Assembly: GCF_024753135.1 (NCBI RefSeq)
Contig: NZ_JANUGP010000012.1
Location: 147,282 to 211,281, forward strand
From: Streptomyces pyxinicus
Lineage (GTDB): Bacteria; Actinomycetota; Actinomycetes; Streptomycetales; Streptomycetaceae
DNA length: 64,000 nucleotides
Direction: 5' to 3'
Positions 35,001 to 43,256 of this stretch are shown piece after piece. Position numbers and translations under genes: made by a program. Every line of letters begins with the position of its first letter. The stretch's first letter is position 1. The notes under the pieces were generated by a model. That model was not told the origin of the DNA. It was given only the letters and a program-made list of their open reading frames with translations, and did not search any database.

Positions 35001-36810
35001 CATGGGCGACCGGGAGGCGGTGCGCGCGCTGGTCGCCTCGTGCCGGCCGGTGTTGACGGCGGTCTTCCATCTCGCCGGTGTGCTCGACGACGGCGTGGTG
35101 GACTCGATGACACCCGCGCGGCTCGCGGCGGTGCTCGCGCCCAAGGCGGACGGCGCCTGGTATCTGCACGAGGCGACACGGGACCTGGACCTGTCCGCGT
35201 TCGTGCTGTACTCCTCGGCCGCCGCCGTCCTCGGCCGGCCCGGCCAGGCGAACTACGCGGCGGCGAACGGGTTCCTCGACGCCCTCGCCCGGCACCGCGC
35301 GGCCCACGGCCTGCCCGCGCGGGCGCTGGCCTGGGGCCCCTGGAGCACGGCGGGTGAGGGCGGGATGGCCGGCCGGGTGGCGCCCGAACTGCTCGATGCG
35401 GGCGGTGTGTTGCCCGTCACCGAGCAGGAGGGCATCGCCCTGCTGGCGGCGGCGCTCCGGACCCCGGAACCGGTCCTGGTGCCGATCCCGCTGGACCGCG
35501 CCGCCGCGAGCCGGTCGGGTGCGGCACCGGTCCTCGCGGACCTGCTGCCGGGCTGGGCTCCCCGAGCGGAGCCTGCCGTCGGGCCCGGAGGGCCGGTGCC
35601 GCAGGCGCCGGGTGCCTGGCGGGAGCGACTGGCGTCCGTCGCGTCGGATCAACGCGAGTCCGCGCTCGCCGAGTTGATCCGGGCGGAGGTCGCCGCCGTG
35701 CTGGGCTTCCCGGACGCGGGCGCGCTGCCCGCCGACCGTGCCTTCACCGACCTCGGCTTCGACTCGCTGACCGCCGTCCAGGTCCGCAACCGGCTCAGCG
35801 TGCTCACCCGGCTGCGACTGGCCCCGGGCGTCGTACTGGAACACCCCACCCCGGCCCGGCTGGCGGCCCACGTCCACGCGGCCCTGCGCACGGCGGGCGC
35901 CCTGCCGGACGGCGGCGCCGGGCACCCGGACAGCGCGGTGGACCGCGGGCCGTACGGTTTCAGCCGCCTCTACCACCAAGTACTGCGCGAGAAAGGCCCG
36001 TTGGAGGCCATAGGGCTGCGGCATCTCGCGTCGTACGCGCTGCCGGTCTTCGGTGCGGCCGAGCGCGCCCGGTACACGGTCGCGCCGGTCCGGCTCGGGC
36101 GGGGCGGCGGCACCCCGGTCGTGTACCTGCCGGACTACCTGTCGCCGTACCAGCGCGCTCCCCTCGCCCTGGCCGAACGGCTGGCAAGCGATCACGACAT
36201 GTTCCTGCTGGAGCATCCCGGGTTCGGGGAGCGCCGGGGCGTGCCGGACAGCATGGCGACCCTGGCGCGGGCGCACGCCGACACCGTCCGGGCGCTGCCC
36301 GGGGACACGGCGCCGGTGCTGGTGGGCTTCTGCGCCGGTGGCGCGGTCGCGCACGCGGTGGCCCGCCGCCTCGCGGCCGACGGCCGGCCACCGGCCGGCG
36401 TGGTACTGATCGACACCCATGCCGGGGTGCTGCGCCGGGCCGATCCGCGCGGGCTCGCCCTGATGGCCGCCGGGGCGGCACTGCCCGAGTACGTCGTCGC
36501 GGAGGCGGACGACTCGCTGCTGATCGCCCAGGGCGGCTACGCGCGCGTGCTGGAGGACTGGCGGCCCGCACCCTCCCCGGTGCCCACCCTGCTGCTGCGG
36601 GGCCGGCCCACGGCGGAGATGCGACGGCTCGACCCGGACGCGGACTGGCGGCCGCACTGGCCGCTCCCGCACGACGCCGTGGACCTCCCCGGCGACCACC
36701 ACGCGGTGCTGCTGCGGGAGGCCGACGGCACGGCGGCGGCGATCCGCGCCTGGCTGGTGAGCCTGGCCGAGGGCCCGAGGCCAGGAGGACCCGATGACCT
36801 CACCGTATGA
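29062..36810 (+). CDS. Single-module type I PKS with CoA-ligase loading domain
   Basis: 2582 residues, GTG with GCGAGGGGGCG upstream. Domain order: CoA-ligase/adenylation (about 10-510; LYTSGTSGTPRA, GYGSTETCG, Lys in AAGKPRR), ACP1 (S555), KS (about 610-1040; C783, H918, H958), AT (about 1145-1440; S1234 in GHSVGE, malonyl-type HAFH at 1331-1334), DH (H1524, D1688; HxxxDxxxxP in place of HxxxGxxxxP), KR (about 1925-2110; TGGTGALG, B-type LDD at 2008-2010, Y2065), ACP2 (S2235) and TE (about 2300-2570; C2424 replaces the usual Ser, with His in GDHHA). There is no ER. A carboxylic acid starter would be activated, extended with malonate, reduced and dehydrated, once or iteratively, then released. 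A halogenase overlaps downstream. Confidence 0.95.
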   Translation: MGTAETYEVRPVPELLRENSARHGDRLAFADDRRAVGWAELERRTARLAVGLGAGRGARVAFCLDGGVELAEGLLATVRAGAVGVPWSARATDAELAGLLADCEPAVLVTDRHNLPRLAKLTAGRPVRLVVTGEGPPPAGTTGYQALTAVPAPPPPDDLGLDEPAWLLYTSGTSGTPRAAVSSQRSALWSPFACYLPRLGLSASDRLLWPLPLSHTYAHSLCVLGTTVAGASARITAVPEPAALARLAAEFAPTVLAGVPLTYRQLLDTGLGALPSLRLCVTAGAPSGPELRARVQERFGAPLLDGYGSTETCGKIAMEAPEGPRVPGGSGAPLPGMDVRIVRPGGEESGAGDGEIWVRGPGVMLGYHGRPEETAAVLRDGWYRTGDLGRLGEDGSLTVTGRLGDRIVRGGENVDPAEVERVLRDLPGVRDAAVVARSHPLLGEVPVAYVVPAHRGLDAAGLLRACARELSAHKVPEEILFLPAVPRTAAGKPRRALLRAALAGREPDLPPLADRTPGERRAALTALVCEETAALHGAPAEPEPGVAFADLGLTSMDAMTLWHRLGLRTGLRLPATLVWDHPNPAAVAAYLDTRLHAKAVPARPAPSRGPGAEPVAIVAVGCRYPGGVHSPEGLWRLTAQGVDATGDFPADRGWDLAALYDPDPDRLGTTYARRGGFLDDVAGFDPLFFGMSPREALATDPQQRLLLEVAWETLERAGIPAPELRGSRTGVFVGLMHVGYGTGISPHELESQVGIGSSGSVASGRISYVLGLRGPTLTLDTACSSSLVALDLAARSLRAGECALALAGGVTVLSSPQPFIAFSRQRALSRDGRCRSFAAGADGTAWAEGVGLVLLERLSDARRDGHPVLAVLRGSAVNSDGASNGLTAPSGAAQRELIEQALADAGLAAADVDAVEGHGTGTALGDPIEAGVLLATYGQGRDPADPLWLGSVKSNLGHTQAAAGVAGLIKMIEAMRHGELPASLYADPPSPHVDWSAGAVRLLDRARPWPRRDRPRRAAVSSFGIGGTNAHVIIEEPPAPAAEPAPAHRFPVAPWLVGGGDEAGLRAHAAALADRLTCTAAPLDAADSLDVAYSLATTRAPLPHRAAVVAPDAEGLSAGLRALAAGTDSPALLRGTARNRPRVALLCAGQGAQRSGMGRELRAAFPAFDAAFTALCEEFTPWLDRPLPEVIDASDEGLLHRTDYAQPALFAFEVALHTLLAELGVRPDHLAGHSVGELAAAHVAGVFSRADAVRLVAARGRLMAALPAGGAMAAVRVPPAEVTARLGDVPGRVALAAVNGPSSVVLSGDEDAVTALAALLGRPARRLRVSHAFHSPLLDPMLAEFRAVAESVTYHPPTIPVVSTLTGRPETDALATADHWVRQVRETVRFADAVARLSEDGVGVFVTADPSGALTGAAEECVAPDADAVFTSCADGRTTLEALAALHVRGVDVDWRAVYANSGARRRALPTYPFQRQRYWLTAVRQPVPPGHPLIGHPRPDADGPGIRHTAVLSTARHPWLADHRIGDRVLVPATVFAELACRATGADGPVRLAELAFHEPLVLPGAGAVRVQVVAGAPDGSGGRPVTVWSRPDTDEAADWTRHATARLAAPEAPAPVGPAEPWPPPGARPVPVDYARPAAHGLRYGPAFRAVTGLWRRDGEVFADLALPPGEAATAAAYTLHPALFDAAMHAGPLAERPGEAAGPPRVPLACTGVSVYATGASAARAVLRRLGPDEFRVTLSDPAGRPLAAVRSLVTRALPAPTETYRLAWRPAAPVRDASEPARDHEVLDVARLAGTLPEGTGVPERVRGLLSAVLERVREWTSGARPGRLLVLTREATGTDPDPAEAAVAALVRSAQSEHPGTLVLVDRRGTPASETDLEAALEAALRSGEPEVALHAGGVLVPRLEPAGPPTEAPPAPAPDGTVLITGGTGALGASLARYLVTELGVRHLLLTNRDGRTPGWAAELPARVRVSACDMGDREAVRALVASCRPVLTAVFHLAGVLDDGVVDSMTPARLAAVLAPKADGAWYLHEATRDLDLSAFVLYSSAAAVLGRPGQANYAAANGFLDALARHRAAHGLPARALAWGPWSTAGEGGMAGRVAPELLDAGGVLPVTEQEGIALLAAALRTPEPVLVPIPLDRAAASRSGAAPVLADLLPGWAPRAEPAVGPGGPVPQAPGAWRERLASVASDQRESALAELIRAEVAAVLGFPDAGALPADRAFTDLGFDSLTAVQVRNRLSVLTRLRLAPGVVLEHPTPARLAAHVHAALRTAGALPDGGAGHPDSAVDRGPYGFSRLYHQVLREKGPLEAIGLRHLASYALPVFGAAERARYTVAPVRLGRGGGTPVVYLPDYLSPYQRAPLALAERLASDHDMFLLEHPGFGERRGVPDSMATLARAHADTVRALPGDTAPVLVGFCAGGAVAHAVARRLAADGRPPAGVVLIDTHAGVLRRADPRGLALMAAGAALPEYVVAEADDSLLIAQGGYARVLEDWRPAPSPVPTLLLRGRPTAEMRRLDPDADWRPHWPLPHDAVDLPGDHHAVLLREADGTAAAIRAWLVSLAEGPRPGGPDDLTV

Positions 36811-38239
36811 CCTCGTCGTCGTGGGCGGCGGGCCGGCCGGCTCGACCGCCGCGACGGCCGTGGCCCTGCGCGGGCACCGGGTGCTCCTGCTGGAGCGGGA
36901 GACCTTCCCGCGCTACCGGATCGGCGAGTCGCTGCTGCCCGCCACCGTGCACGGCCTGTGCCGGCTGCTCGGCGTCGCCGACGAGGTCGCCCGCGCGGGC
37001 TTCACCCTCAAGCGGGGCGGCACCCTGCGCTGGGGCCGCGACCCGGAGCCCTGGCGGTTCTCCTTCGCCGCGACACCGCGCCTGCCCGATCCGACCGCGA
37101 CCGCCTTTCAGGTGGAGCGCTCGCGCTTCGACGAGATCCTGCTGCGCAACGCCGAGCGGGTGGGCGTCGAGGTCCACGAGGGCAGCCCGGTGCGCCGGGT
37201 GCTCGCCGAGGGCGGCCGGGTGCGCGGGGTGGAGTACACCGCCCCGGACGGTTCCGCGCGGACGGCGTACGGGCGGTTCGTGATCGACGCCTCCGGCAGC
37301 ACCAGCCGGCTGCACGGCGAGGTCGGCGGGGCCCGGGTGTACTCGGACTTCTTCCGGAACCTCGCCGTGTTCGGCTACTTCGCGGGCGGTCGCCGGCTGC
37401 CCGCACCGGACAGCGGCAACATCTTCTGCGCCGCGTTCGACGCCGGGTGGCTCTGGTACATCCCGCTGCGCGACGACCTGACCAGCGTCGGCGCCGTGAT
37501 CGCGCCGGAGCACTACGCGGCCGTGCAAGCCGATCCACGCGCCGCCTGGCGGGACATGATCCGGGCCTGTCCGGACGTCGACCGGCTGCTCACCGGGGTG
37601 CCGGTGGCGACCGAGCCGCCGTACGACCGGGTCCGGGTCCGCAAGGACTACTCCTACGGGAAGCGGTCGCTGTGGCGGCCGGGCATGGCGCTGGCCGGCG
37701 ACGCGGCGTGCTTCGTGGACCCGGTGCTGTCCTCGGGCGTCCATCTGGCCACCTACGGCGCCCTGTTGGCGGCCCGCGCGGTCAACTCCGCCCTGGACGG
37801 CAGCCTCCCGGAGGAGCGCGGCTTCGCCGAGTTCGAGGCCCGCTACCGCCGGGAGTACGGCGTGTTCCACGACTTCCTGGTGGCCTTCTACGACATGGAG
37901 CGCAACGAGGAGTCGTACTTCTGGTCGGCGAAGAAGATCACGCGCGTCGACGGCGACGAGGCCGCCGCCTTCGCGGAACTGGCCGCGGGTGTGGCGTCGC
38001 GTGACGCGTCCGTGCTCGGCGCCGCGGCGGCCGGACTGGGCGCGGCGGTGGACCGGTTGGCGACAGGTGACGGACGCGGGAACCCGCTGCTGTCGGCGCC
38101 GGTCGTCCGGGACGCCTTCCGCGCCGGCAACGAACTCCAGGAGCAGGCCCTGTACGGCGGTCCGCTCGACGGTCCGGATCCGGCGCGGGCGGGCGAACCG
38201 GCCGTGGCGGAGGACGGGTTGTCGTGGGTGCTGCCCTGA
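36794..38239 (+). CDS. Flavin-dependent halogenase
   Basis: 481 residues; the ATG has CAGGAGGACCCG upstream and overlaps the PKS stop by 17 bp, so the two are translationally coupled. It carries the FAD motif VVVGGGPAGSTAA, the halogenase signature WLWYIPL (WxWxIP, near 219-225) and a candidate catalytic Lys (K73, in FTLKRGGTLRWG). DPVLSSGVHLATYGALLAARAVNS is characteristic of the phenol/pyrrole halogenase branch that acts on carrier-protein-bound substrates. The PKS's ACP1, directly after its CoA ligase, is the likely docking partner. Chlorine versus bromine cannot be told. A separate flavin reductase is expected but not encoded here. Confidence 0.93.
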   Translation: MTSPYDLVVVGGGPAGSTAATAVALRGHRVLLLERETFPRYRIGESLLPATVHGLCRLLGVADEVARAGFTLKRGGTLRWGRDPEPWRFSFAATPRLPDPTATAFQVERSRFDEILLRNAERVGVEVHEGSPVRRVLAEGGRVRGVEYTAPDGSARTAYGRFVIDASGSTSRLHGEVGGARVYSDFFRNLAVFGYFAGGRRLPAPDSGNIFCAAFDAGWLWYIPLRDDLTSVGAVIAPEHYAAVQADPRAAWRDMIRACPDVDRLLTGVPVATEPPYDRVRVRKDYSYGKRSLWRPGMALAGDAACFVDPVLSSGVHLATYGALLAARAVNSALDGSLPEERGFAEFEARYRREYGVFHDFLVAFYDMERNEESYFWSAKKITRVDGDEAAAFAELAAGVASRDASVLGAAAAGLGAAVDRLATGDGRGNPLLSAPVVRDAFRAGNELQEQALYGGPLDGPDPARAGEPAVAEDGLSWVLP

Positions 38240-38246
38240 CGAGCCG

Positions 38247-40370
38247 TCAGCTCCGGGCGGTGTGCCGGAGCAGCAGCAGCGCGATGTCGTCGGTGCGCCG
38301 GCCGTCCGTGCCCGACCCGCCGAGGAGGGTGTCGATGAGGCCGTCGAGTTCGCGGTCGCCGGCGTGCGCGAGGCGGGCGGCGAGCGCGGCGATGGAGTCG
38401 TCCAGGTCGACGCCGGGGACCTCGACGAGGCCGTCGGTGTAGAAGGCGAGCAGCAGCCCGGGCGGCAGCGGGATCTCGGTCACCGGGAAGACGGCGCCCG
38501 GGTCGATGCCGAGGAGGGGGCCGGGCGGCACGTCCAGGGGTCCGGTGCCGCCGTCGGGCCGGCGCGCCAGCGGGGGCGGGTGCCCGGCGCTGGCGAGGGT
38601 CACGTGCCGGCGGGCCAGGTCGAGGTGGGCGTACAGGCAGCTGGTGAACAGGTCGGTGCCGAGGTCGATGAGGAGCCGGTTGGCCCCGGCGAGCACCCGG
38701 TCCGGGGCGGCGCCCAGCGCCGCGTGGGCGTGGACGGCGGTCCTGACCTGGCCCATCAGGGCGGCGGCGGCCGTGTCGTGGCCCTGTACGTCGCCGATGA
38801 CGGCGGCCACCACGGTGTCGCCGAGCGGGATGAGGTCGTAGAAGTCGCCGCCGATGTCCATGCCCCGGGTGGCGGGCAGATAGCGGGCGGCGACCTCCAG
38901 GCCGGTGACCGGGGGCAGGACGCGCGGCAGCAGGGCCTGTTGCAGGCCGTGCGCGAGGTCGTGCTTGGTGTCGAACAGGCGGGCCCGGTCCAGGGCCTGG
39001 GCGATGAGGCCGGCCAGCGAGGTCAGCACGGCGCGGTCCTCGGCCGGGAAGGGGTGCGGCCGGTCGTAGGAGAGGATGCAGCAGCCGACCGGGCGGCCGG
39101 AGGCGATGAGCGGGAGGAACGCCCAGGCCTGCTTGCCGCTGATCAGGGTGGCCTCCGGGTAGAGGCGGCGCATCTCCTCGCGGTCGGCCATGAACGCGGG
39201 GACGCCGGTGCTCAGGGCGCGGCCGGCCGGGGTGAGGCGGGTGTCGAGGGGCAGCCCGTCGAGGCGTTCGATGGTGTGGGGGTCGTAGCCGCGGTGTCCG
39301 GTGATGCGCAGCCGGCCGGCCTCGGCGCTGGACAGCACCAGGGACTGCGCCCCGAACGCGGGCATGATCTGGTCGGCGATGAGGTCCACGACGTCCTGGA
39401 CGCCGACGACCTCGGTGAGCGCGGCGGCCAGATGGGTGAGCTGGTAGAGGCGGCCCGCCCGGGCGGGAGCGGGCGGGGTGCCGTGACCGGGGTCCGGGCT
39501 GCCGGGGATGCGGGTGCCGCGGGGGACAATGCGGACGCTGATGCCGCTGGCGTCGGGGAACAGGTGGAAGTCCAGCCAGTCGTCCGGTGGGCGGCACGCC
39601 GTGAAGACGACGGGCTCGCGGGTGATGACGGCGGCCCGGTAGCGGTCCTCGCAGGCCGGGTCGTCGAGCCAGCGCAGCGACTGCCACGGGAGGGTGCCCA
39701 GGAGTTCGCCGGCCTCGCGGCCCAGCAGGTCGCAGGCGCCCGCGCTGAGGTAGGTGAAGCGTCCCTCCAGGTCCAGGGCGCAGGCGCCGCCGGGCAGCCG
39801 TTCGAGGAGGTCGGCGGCGGCCATCACCGGGCCGACGGCGCGGTGGCCGGTCCCGAGGGGCAGGACGCGCGGCCGCTCGACGGCGCGGCCGGCGCGGTCC
39901 GTGCCCGGCCCGCCGGACTCCTCGATGAGCCGGGCCAGCCGGCCGCAGCTCGCGGTGATGTGTCCCCGTTCCCGTGGGGTCATGTACGGCGGGCGGGTGG
40001 CCGGCCACATCAGGAGCAGCGCTCCCCAGCGGCGGACGCCGGTGACCGGTGCGGCGGCCAGGACCAGGGGGTACGGCAGCACCATCGCGGTGCGCGGGTA
40101 GGTGCGGGCCAGTTCGTGCTGGCCGGCGACCCACACGACGCGGTTCTCGCGGACCGCGTCGGCGACGGGCGCGGGCGCGCCGGCCGGGACCGTCGCCCAG
40201 GGCGCGGCGATGTCGGCGGGCACTCCGCACAGCACGTCCAGGCTAAGGGTCCGCCCGTCCGGGTCGAGGAGGTAGAGGGCGCCGACGGCCGCGCCGGTGC
40301 GGCGGACCGTCTCCGCGAACGCGGCGTCCCTGGCGTCCGTGTCCGCGGCCGGCTCACCGGCTGCGCTCAC
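38247..40370 (-). CDS. GAF-PAS-GAF SpoIIE-type phosphatase
   Basis: 707 residues from GTG 40370, with GGAGGCGCGTC upstream. Domains: GAF (about 10-155; VGALYLLDPDGRTLSLDVLCG), PAS (about 185-280; LEGRFTYLSAGACDLLGREA), GAF (about 320-480; VGVQDVVDLIADQIMPAFG) and PPM phosphatase (about 495-700; MDIGGDFYDLIPLGD, VIGDVQGHDTAAAALMGQVRTA, SAGHPPPLA, FYTDGLVEVPG, TDDIALLLLR). It is convergent with the halogenase, with 7 bp between the stops, so its link to the polyketide locus is only positional. It is the third multi-domain sensor phosphatase of this kind in the window. Confidence 0.92.
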   Translation of the reverse strand: MSAAGEPAADTDARDAAFAETVRRTGAAVGALYLLDPDGRTLSLDVLCGVPADIAAPWATVPAGAPAPVADAVRENRVVWVAGQHELARTYPRTAMVLPYPLVLAAAPVTGVRRWGALLLMWPATRPPYMTPRERGHITASCGRLARLIEESGGPGTDRAGRAVERPRVLPLGTGHRAVGPVMAAADLLERLPGGACALDLEGRFTYLSAGACDLLGREAGELLGTLPWQSLRWLDDPACEDRYRAAVITREPVVFTACRPPDDWLDFHLFPDASGISVRIVPRGTRIPGSPDPGHGTPPAPARAGRLYQLTHLAAALTEVVGVQDVVDLIADQIMPAFGAQSLVLSSAEAGRLRITGHRGYDPHTIERLDGLPLDTRLTPAGRALSTGVPAFMADREEMRRLYPEATLISGKQAWAFLPLIASGRPVGCCILSYDRPHPFPAEDRAVLTSLAGLIAQALDRARLFDTKHDLAHGLQQALLPRVLPPVTGLEVAARYLPATRGMDIGGDFYDLIPLGDTVVAAVIGDVQGHDTAAAALMGQVRTAVHAHAALGAAPDRVLAGANRLLIDLGTDLFTSCLYAHLDLARRHVTLASAGHPPPLARRPDGGTGPLDVPPGPLLGIDPGAVFPVTEIPLPPGLLLAFYTDGLVEVPGVDLDDSIAALAARLAHAGDRELDGLIDTLLGGSGTDGRRTDDIALLLLRHTARS

Positions 40371-40528
40371 GACGCGCCTCCGGCGCCTCCCGGCGCTCTC
40401 GCGCCGGCCGGCCGCCCGCATCCGCCCTCGCCCATATCGGGACGCTACGCCCTCGCGAGCGGGTCGGCACGTGCGCGGCGGGCCCGTGCGCGGGGCAGGA
40501 TGCGGGAGAGAGCGAAGGAGAGCGGACG

Positions 40529-41305
40529 ATGAACGCTGTCACTCCGGAGGGCCTCCGGTGGGAGCCGAGCGGGCGGTGGGTGCGGGGCACCAGGGGCGGG
40601 GTGACGGTCGTGGACAGCCGCCGTCCCGTCCTGGTGTGGGAGCCGGACGTGCCGGTGCCGGCGTACGCCTTCCCGCGCGCCGAGGTCAGGGCTGACCTGC
40701 TGCGCCCGGCGCGCAATCCGCCGGCCGGCGCCCACGCCGGATCGGTGGTCTTCCACGACCTGGAGCTGGGCGGTGAGCTGCTGGAGAACGCGGCCTGGAC
40801 CTACCCGGGCGAGGATCTGGCCGGTCATGTCGCCTTCGAGTGGACGGAGCGCACCGGCCGGGGTCTCGACCACTGGTTCGAGGAGGAAGAGGAGATCTTC
40901 GTCCACCCGCGCGACCCGTACAAACGGGTGGACGCGATCCCCAGCAGCCGGCGGGTGCGGGTGGAGATCGGGGGCACGGTCGTCGCGGACACGCGCCGGC
41001 CGGTCCTGCTCTTCGAGACGGGCCTGCCGACGCGCTACTACCTGCCCCGCGAGGACGTCCGCCTCGACCTGTTCGTGCCGTCCGCGCGGCGCACCCGCTG
41101 CCCGTACAAGGGCACGGCCGGGTACTGGTCCTGGGCCGGCCCGGGGGACGTCCCGGCCGGCATCGTGTGGAGCTACCCGGAGCCGCTGCCGGCCGTGGCC
41201 GCCATCGCGGGGCTCCTGGCCTTCTCCAACGAGGCGGTCGACCTCACGGTGGACGGGGAGCGGCTGGGGCGTCCGGTCACGCCGTTCAGCCGTACGCTGT
41301 CCTGA
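40529..41305 (+). CDS. DUF427 protein, two tandem domains
   Basis: 258 residues, ATG with GAAGGAGAGCGG upstream. Two DUF427 repeats: one about residues 15-115 (TRGGVTVVDSRRPVLVWEPD... PAYAFPRAEVRADLL) and one about 140-245 (RVRVEIGGTVVADTRRPVLLFETGLPTRYYLPREDVR, CPYKGTAGYWS). Beta-rich and cytoplasmic; the function of the family is not established. Confidence 0.9.
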   Translation: MNAVTPEGLRWEPSGRWVRGTRGGVTVVDSRRPVLVWEPDVPVPAYAFPRAEVRADLLRPARNPPAGAHAGSVVFHDLELGGELLENAAWTYPGEDLAGHVAFEWTERTGRGLDHWFEEEEEIFVHPRDPYKRVDAIPSSRRVRVEIGGTVVADTRRPVLLFETGLPTRYYLPREDVRLDLFVPSARRTRCPYKGTAGYWSWAGPGDVPAGIVWSYPEPLPAVAAIAGLLAFSNEAVDLTVDGERLGRPVTPFSRTLS

Positions 41306-41380
41306 TCAGCCGCGCCCGCTTCCAGTCAGCCGCGCCCGGTTCCGGTCGCCTGCGCCCTGTCCTGGAGCCCGCCCGCCGGT

Positions 41381-42298
41381 TCAGTCCGCCGCGAGTTCGC
41401 CGAGCAGCCGCCAGGTACGGCGGCGGTCGGTGTCGCCGCCCAGCTCCGTCGCCGTGAACACGACCTCCGTCGCCCCGGCCTCGCGGTAGCGGCGCACCTC
41501 GGCGGCGACGGTCTCCTCGTCCCCGATGACGGCCAGGTCGGCGGCGCGGGTGGCGCCGGAGAGCCCGACGATCCGCTGGTAGGACGGGAACTGGTCGTAG
41601 AAGGCGAGTGCCTCGGCCGCGCGCTGCCGGACCGCGTCCGGGTCGGCGGTGACCACGCCGGGTACGAAGGCGACGATCCGGGGCGCCGGCCGGCCCGCCG
41701 CCTCGGCCGCCGCGTGGAGGGCCGGCACGAGGTGGCCGGCGAGGGCGCGCGGCCCGGCCAGCAGCGGGAGGATGCCGTCGGCGAGTTCACCGGCGGCGCG
41801 CAGCGCCTGCGGGCCCATCGCGGCGACCAGGACCGGCACGGGCGGTTCGGCTCCGGGCACCGCGGCGGGCAGCGGGGTGGTGGCGGTCAGCAGCTCGCCG
41901 TGGAAGTCGGCGCGGCCCGTCTCGGTCACCTGCCGCAGCGCGGTGACGAACTCCCGGAGCCGGGCCACGGGGCGCTCGTAGGGGATGCCGAAGCCGGTCT
42001 CGGTGAAGTGCCGGGTGCCGAGCGCGAGGCCGAGGTGGTAGCGGCCGCCGGTCGCGGCCTGGGCGGTCTGGGCCTGGCTCGCGACGAGCAGCGGATGGCG
42101 TCCGAAGACGGGGATCGCGGCGGTGCCGACGTGCAGGCCGGGCACCTCGCGTCCGACGATCGCGGCGAGCGAGGGCGAGTCGTACGTGAAGGTCTGCCCG
42201 AACCACGCGGACCGCAGTCCGGCCTCATGGGCCTCGCGTCCGTGCCGTACGAGGGTGTCGATCGGGTTCTGATGGGTCAGCGCAACACCGATGCTCAT
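41381..42298 (-). CDS. LLM-class F420/flavin-dependent oxidoreductase
   Basis: 305 residues from the ATG at 42298. The luciferase-like barrel shows GLRSAWFGQTFTYDSPSLAAIVG, VGTAAIPVFGRHPLLVASQAQTAQAATGGRYHLGLALG and PVPVLVAAMGPQALRAAGELADG. The last two are the usual cofactor-binding regions of the TIGR03564-like F420-dependent group. The substrate is unknown, and no F420 or metabolic partner lies beside it. The ribosome site is weak, but the upstream extension is an Arg-rich shadow, so I keep the internal ATG. Confidence 0.88.
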   Translation of the reverse strand: MSIGVALTHQNPIDTLVRHGREAHEAGLRSAWFGQTFTYDSPSLAAIVGREVPGLHVGTAAIPVFGRHPLLVASQAQTAQAATGGRYHLGLALGTRHFTETGFGIPYERPVARLREFVTALRQVTETGRADFHGELLTATTPLPAAVPGAEPPVPVLVAAMGPQALRAAGELADGILPLLAGPRALAGHLVPALHAAAEAAGRPAPRIVAFVPGVVTADPDAVRQRAAEALAFYDQFPSYQRIVGLSGATRAADLAVIGDEETVAAEVRRYREAGATEVVFTATELGGDTDRRRTWRLLGELAAD

Positions 42299-42545
42299 GA
42301 CAGGGAAACCGGGCCCCGCGCGCGGGCATTCCAGGCCATGTGTGACAAGTGTGTGGCGGCGCGGGCCCCGTCGGGCCGCCCGGCGGCGACATGCGGCCAC
42401 CGCCCGGCCGTCCCCTTCCCTTCGCCGCGGGCCGTGGTGGACACTCCGCTCAGCCGGGGCCGTCCCGTCACTCCGGTCGCCCCGCTCTCCCCCGCCCCAC
42501 GTCCGAGGGCCACCGCCATGCCGATCGCACCCGCCGTCCCGCGTC

Positions 42546-43241
42546 TGGGCCGGCCACGACGACTGGGCCCTGCTGTGCTACGACGACTCCGGCCACCGCT
42601 CCGGGATCCTCGACTCCGGCGACTGGCGCGGCGCCGCCTGGCAGCACCTCGTGACGGCGCCGGGCAGGTGGTCCGGGCCGGTGGCAGCGGTGCCGGTCTG
42701 GAAGATGCTCTCCGTCGACCACGGCGACGCCGTGGCGTCCCCGCGCGTGCGGGCCGGCGGCGACTGGGACTCCGGTGCCGCCAAGGCGGCCTGCCCCGAC
42801 GGTCTGCGGCTGGCCGGGCTCGCCCACAGCGGTGGGCGCGGGCTGTGCACCGACACCGGCGCGGGCGACCTGCGGTCCGCCGCCGTCGGTCAGACGGTCG
42901 TCACCGACGAGCGGTACGTGCCCTCCGGCGGTGACTGGGCGTCGGGGTACACCAAGTTCCCGTGTCCGGCGGGGTACTTCCTCATCGGGTACAGCGAGCG
43001 GGGGGCGCGGCTGTCGGCGGCGCTGTGCGTGCCCGCGCGTGACCGACTGGCGGGAACGGGGCGCACGGTGTGGTTCGACCGCGCGGACAACCGTCCAGGG
43101 GACGCGGCCGGGGGCGATTTCGCGTACGGCGCCTACAAGGGCCAGTGCGCCGACGACGAGTACGCGGCGGGCATCGCCTTCACCACCCGGCTCGGCAGCA
43201 GCCCGGGTCCGGCGGCGCTGCTGTGCCGCCGACTGTCCTGA
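42546..43241 (+). pseudogene. Secreted-type protein lacking a credible start (degraded 5' end)
   Basis: From about 42546 the frame reads a well-formed protein, HDDWALLCYDDSGHRSG, then three similar blocks (RAGGDWDSGAAKAACPDG, PSGGDWASGYTKFPCPAG, AGGDFAYGAYKGQCADD), each with a Gly-Gly-Asp core and a following Cys. Such triplicated Cys-containing blocks suggest a secreted repeat fold. Upstream there is no ATG/GTG with a ribosome site or signal peptide in this frame. An ATG at 42518 lies in another frame, so a small frameshift or loss of the 5' end is likely. Short starts inside (ATG 42708) cannot be excluded. Confidence 0.5.
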
Positions 43242-43256
43242 CAGGCACCGGCGAGG

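Noticed and set aside
31294..36702. 1802-codon antisense frame inside the PKS gene
   Set aside because: Same shadow effect: it mirrors the PKS codons and has no ribosome site or recognisable domain.
41306..41380. Short direct repeats of CAGCCGCGCCCG after the DUF427 gene
   Set aside because: Only two and a half imperfect copies in non-coding DNA; no sign of function.
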